Below are positions 63,069-64,000 of a stretch of 64,000 bases of DNA, piece after piece; position 1 is the stretch's first letter; the number at the start of each line of letters is the position of its first letter. The notes beneath the pieces are model-generated. The model searched no databases, was not told the origin of the DNA, and saw only the letters and a list, made by a program, of their open reading frames with translations. The stretch covers positions 186,001 to 250,000 of the forward strand of contig NZ_SSMX01000030.1 in the NCBI RefSeq assembly GCF_004799515.1, written 5' to 3'. The position numbers were made by a program, and so were the translations under genes. Source of the stretch: Phenylobacterium sp. Its GTDB lineage: Bacteria > Pseudomonadota > Alphaproteobacteria > Caulobacterales > Caulobacteraceae.

Positions 63069-63767
63069 TCAGCCGACCGCTGCGCGACGGGACGGATCTG
63101 CAGGCTCGCGCTTCGCCCCCGCCGCGGCGGGCCGTCGGGCCAGGACGTAGGCCATGTGCACGAGTTCGGCGACGGAACGCGCTTGCATCATGTGCATCAG
63201 GTGGCTGCGGTGGACCTTGACGGTGATCTCGCTGAGGCCAACGCGATAGGCGATCTGCTTGTTCATCAAGCCGGTGACGACGTGGGCCATCACCTCCTTC
63301 TGACGCTCGGTGAGTTGTGCATATCGCGCGGAGACCTCGGCCTCTTCGAGGCTCAGGACGATCTGACGCTGGCCCAGCTCCACGGCGTCCGAAACCGCCG
63401 ACAGCAAGGCGTCCGCGGTGACGGGCTTGCAAAGGAAGTCCACCGCGCCCGCCTTCATCGCCCTCACCGACATCTGCACGTCGGCGTGCTCGGACATGAG
63501 GATTAGCGGGGTTCCGACGCCGGCGGCGCGAAGTCGGCCCTGCAGCAGCAGGCCAGGATTGTCGGCTAGGCCGACGTCGACCACGAGGCAGGCGGCAGCC
63601 CGGAGGATCTGGAGGTCCAGCGTCGCGGCTCCGGCCGAGGCGAGTGACATCGCCGCCATCCCGTTGGCCTCGAGCAGATCGGCTAGGCTTTCGCGGACGC
63701 GCTGGTCATCGTCGACCACGATGATTGGCTGCAACGCCCGCTGGAGAGGGAAGGCGCTGACTGTCAT
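63069..63767 (-). CDS. FixJ/NarL-type response regulator
   Basis: This 232-residue regulator has a receiver domain with the acidic pair in IIVVDDDQRVRESLADLL, phospho-acceptor Asp in CLVVDVGLADNPGL, and conserved Lys in AVDFLCKPV. A LuxR-type helix-turn-helix follows: LTERQKEVMAHVVTGLMNKQ and YRVGLSEITVKVHRSHLMHM. All phosphorylation residues are intact. No sensor kinase lies in the visible flank, so it is an orphan here. ATG 63767 is the last Met before the receiver; upstream in-frame residues look non-coding. Confidence 0.92.
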   Translation of the reverse strand: MTVSAFPLQRALQPIIVVDDDQRVRESLADLLEANGMAAMSLASAGAATLDLQILRAAACLVVDVGLADNPGLLLQGRLRAAGVGTPLILMSEHADVQMSVRAMKAGAVDFLCKPVTADALLSAVSDAVELGQRQIVLSLEEAEVSARYAQLTERQKEVMAHVVTGLMNKQIAYRVGLSEITVKVHRSHLMHMMQARSVAELVHMAYVLARRPAAAGAKREPADPSRRAAVG

Positions 63768-63963
63768 ACGGCGGAGATCCCGGTCTGCCGTGGCCGCGGA
63801 CGCCGCGCGATTACGCCGATCATGGGGTCTCGCCCAAACGCTGTTCGAGTGATTCTGGAGCCGCCATTCAAGCGACCGGCCCGACCTCGGGATTGCGCCG
63901 GCGCTCCCTTTTGGAACGTTCGGACCGCCGACCGCCTCAAGGCGCGTCATCGGGCGTCGGCAG

Positions 63964-64000
63964 TCAGAAGGGATACCAGCGGAGGCTGGTCATCACGATG
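63964..64000 (-). CDS. C-terminal tip of a gene running off the window (partial)
   Basis: On the minus strand the last 12 codons before a TGA at 63964 read IVMTSLRWYPF. The closing Arg-Trp-Tyr-Pro-Phe is aromatic at the end, as in outer-membrane barrels, but the piece is too short to assign. It lies about 200 bases upstream of the response regulator. Confidence 0.35.
   Translation of the reverse strand, partial: IVMTSLRWYPF

Overview
The window is very GC-rich chromosomal DNA with almost no gaps between genes and many 4-base start/stop overlaps. It reads as an alphaproteobacterium, most likely Caulobacteraceae (a Phenylobacterium or Caulobacter relative). That placement is inference from gene content: a phaR/phaA-phaB cluster, metX-metW, an IscU-like gene next to yidD and thrS, many TonB/porin-type outer-membrane proteins, and Caulobacterales-style hypotheticals. 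No phage structural genes, integrase, rRNA or CRISPR array is visible.

1-13.2 kb is an envelope and nutrient-uptake region. It holds a TetR regulator divergent from a short-chain dehydrogenase with an AT-rich operator between them, an M13 metallopeptidase, a Tat-exported phospholipase C, two different porins, a POT-type peptide transporter, and a TonB-dependent receptor whose frame is broken by one extra base.

13.2-38.6 kb is mostly core metabolism in tight operons: IscU-like/yidD/thrS/glycosyltransferase/methyltransferase; a PMT-type glycosyltransferase with HMG-CoA lyase; polyhydroxybutyrate genes (phaR divergent from phaA-phaB); gloB; a methyltransferase with a P-II protein; metX-metW; sixA-like/DUF952/pyrD; a sensor kinase; and gamma-glutamyltransferase. 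Two things stand out. One is a secreted protein with a proline tract and 28-29-residue tandem repeats. The other is a DUF559 nuclease-like gene closely bracketed by 64-bp inverted repeats, which looks like a small mobile unit. The block ends at a tRNA-Arg(ACG) followed by a strong hairpin and a 12-bp tandem repeat.

38.9-64 kb is accessory in character. It carries eight alpha/beta-hydrolase-fold genes; four have Tat leaders and one a Sec leader. Interleaved are three paralogous ~940-residue regulators (winged helix + NTPase + helical repeats), two AraC-family regulators, an NmrA-like oxidoreductase, a VOC protein, a FixJ-type response regulator, a transporter and decayed fragments. An 18-bp motif recurs upstream of both AraC genes and of one haloperoxidase-like gene. 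I read this as a regulated set of mostly exported hydrolases acting on unknown small molecules. The parts are known families, but the assembly does not match a named pathway I recognise.
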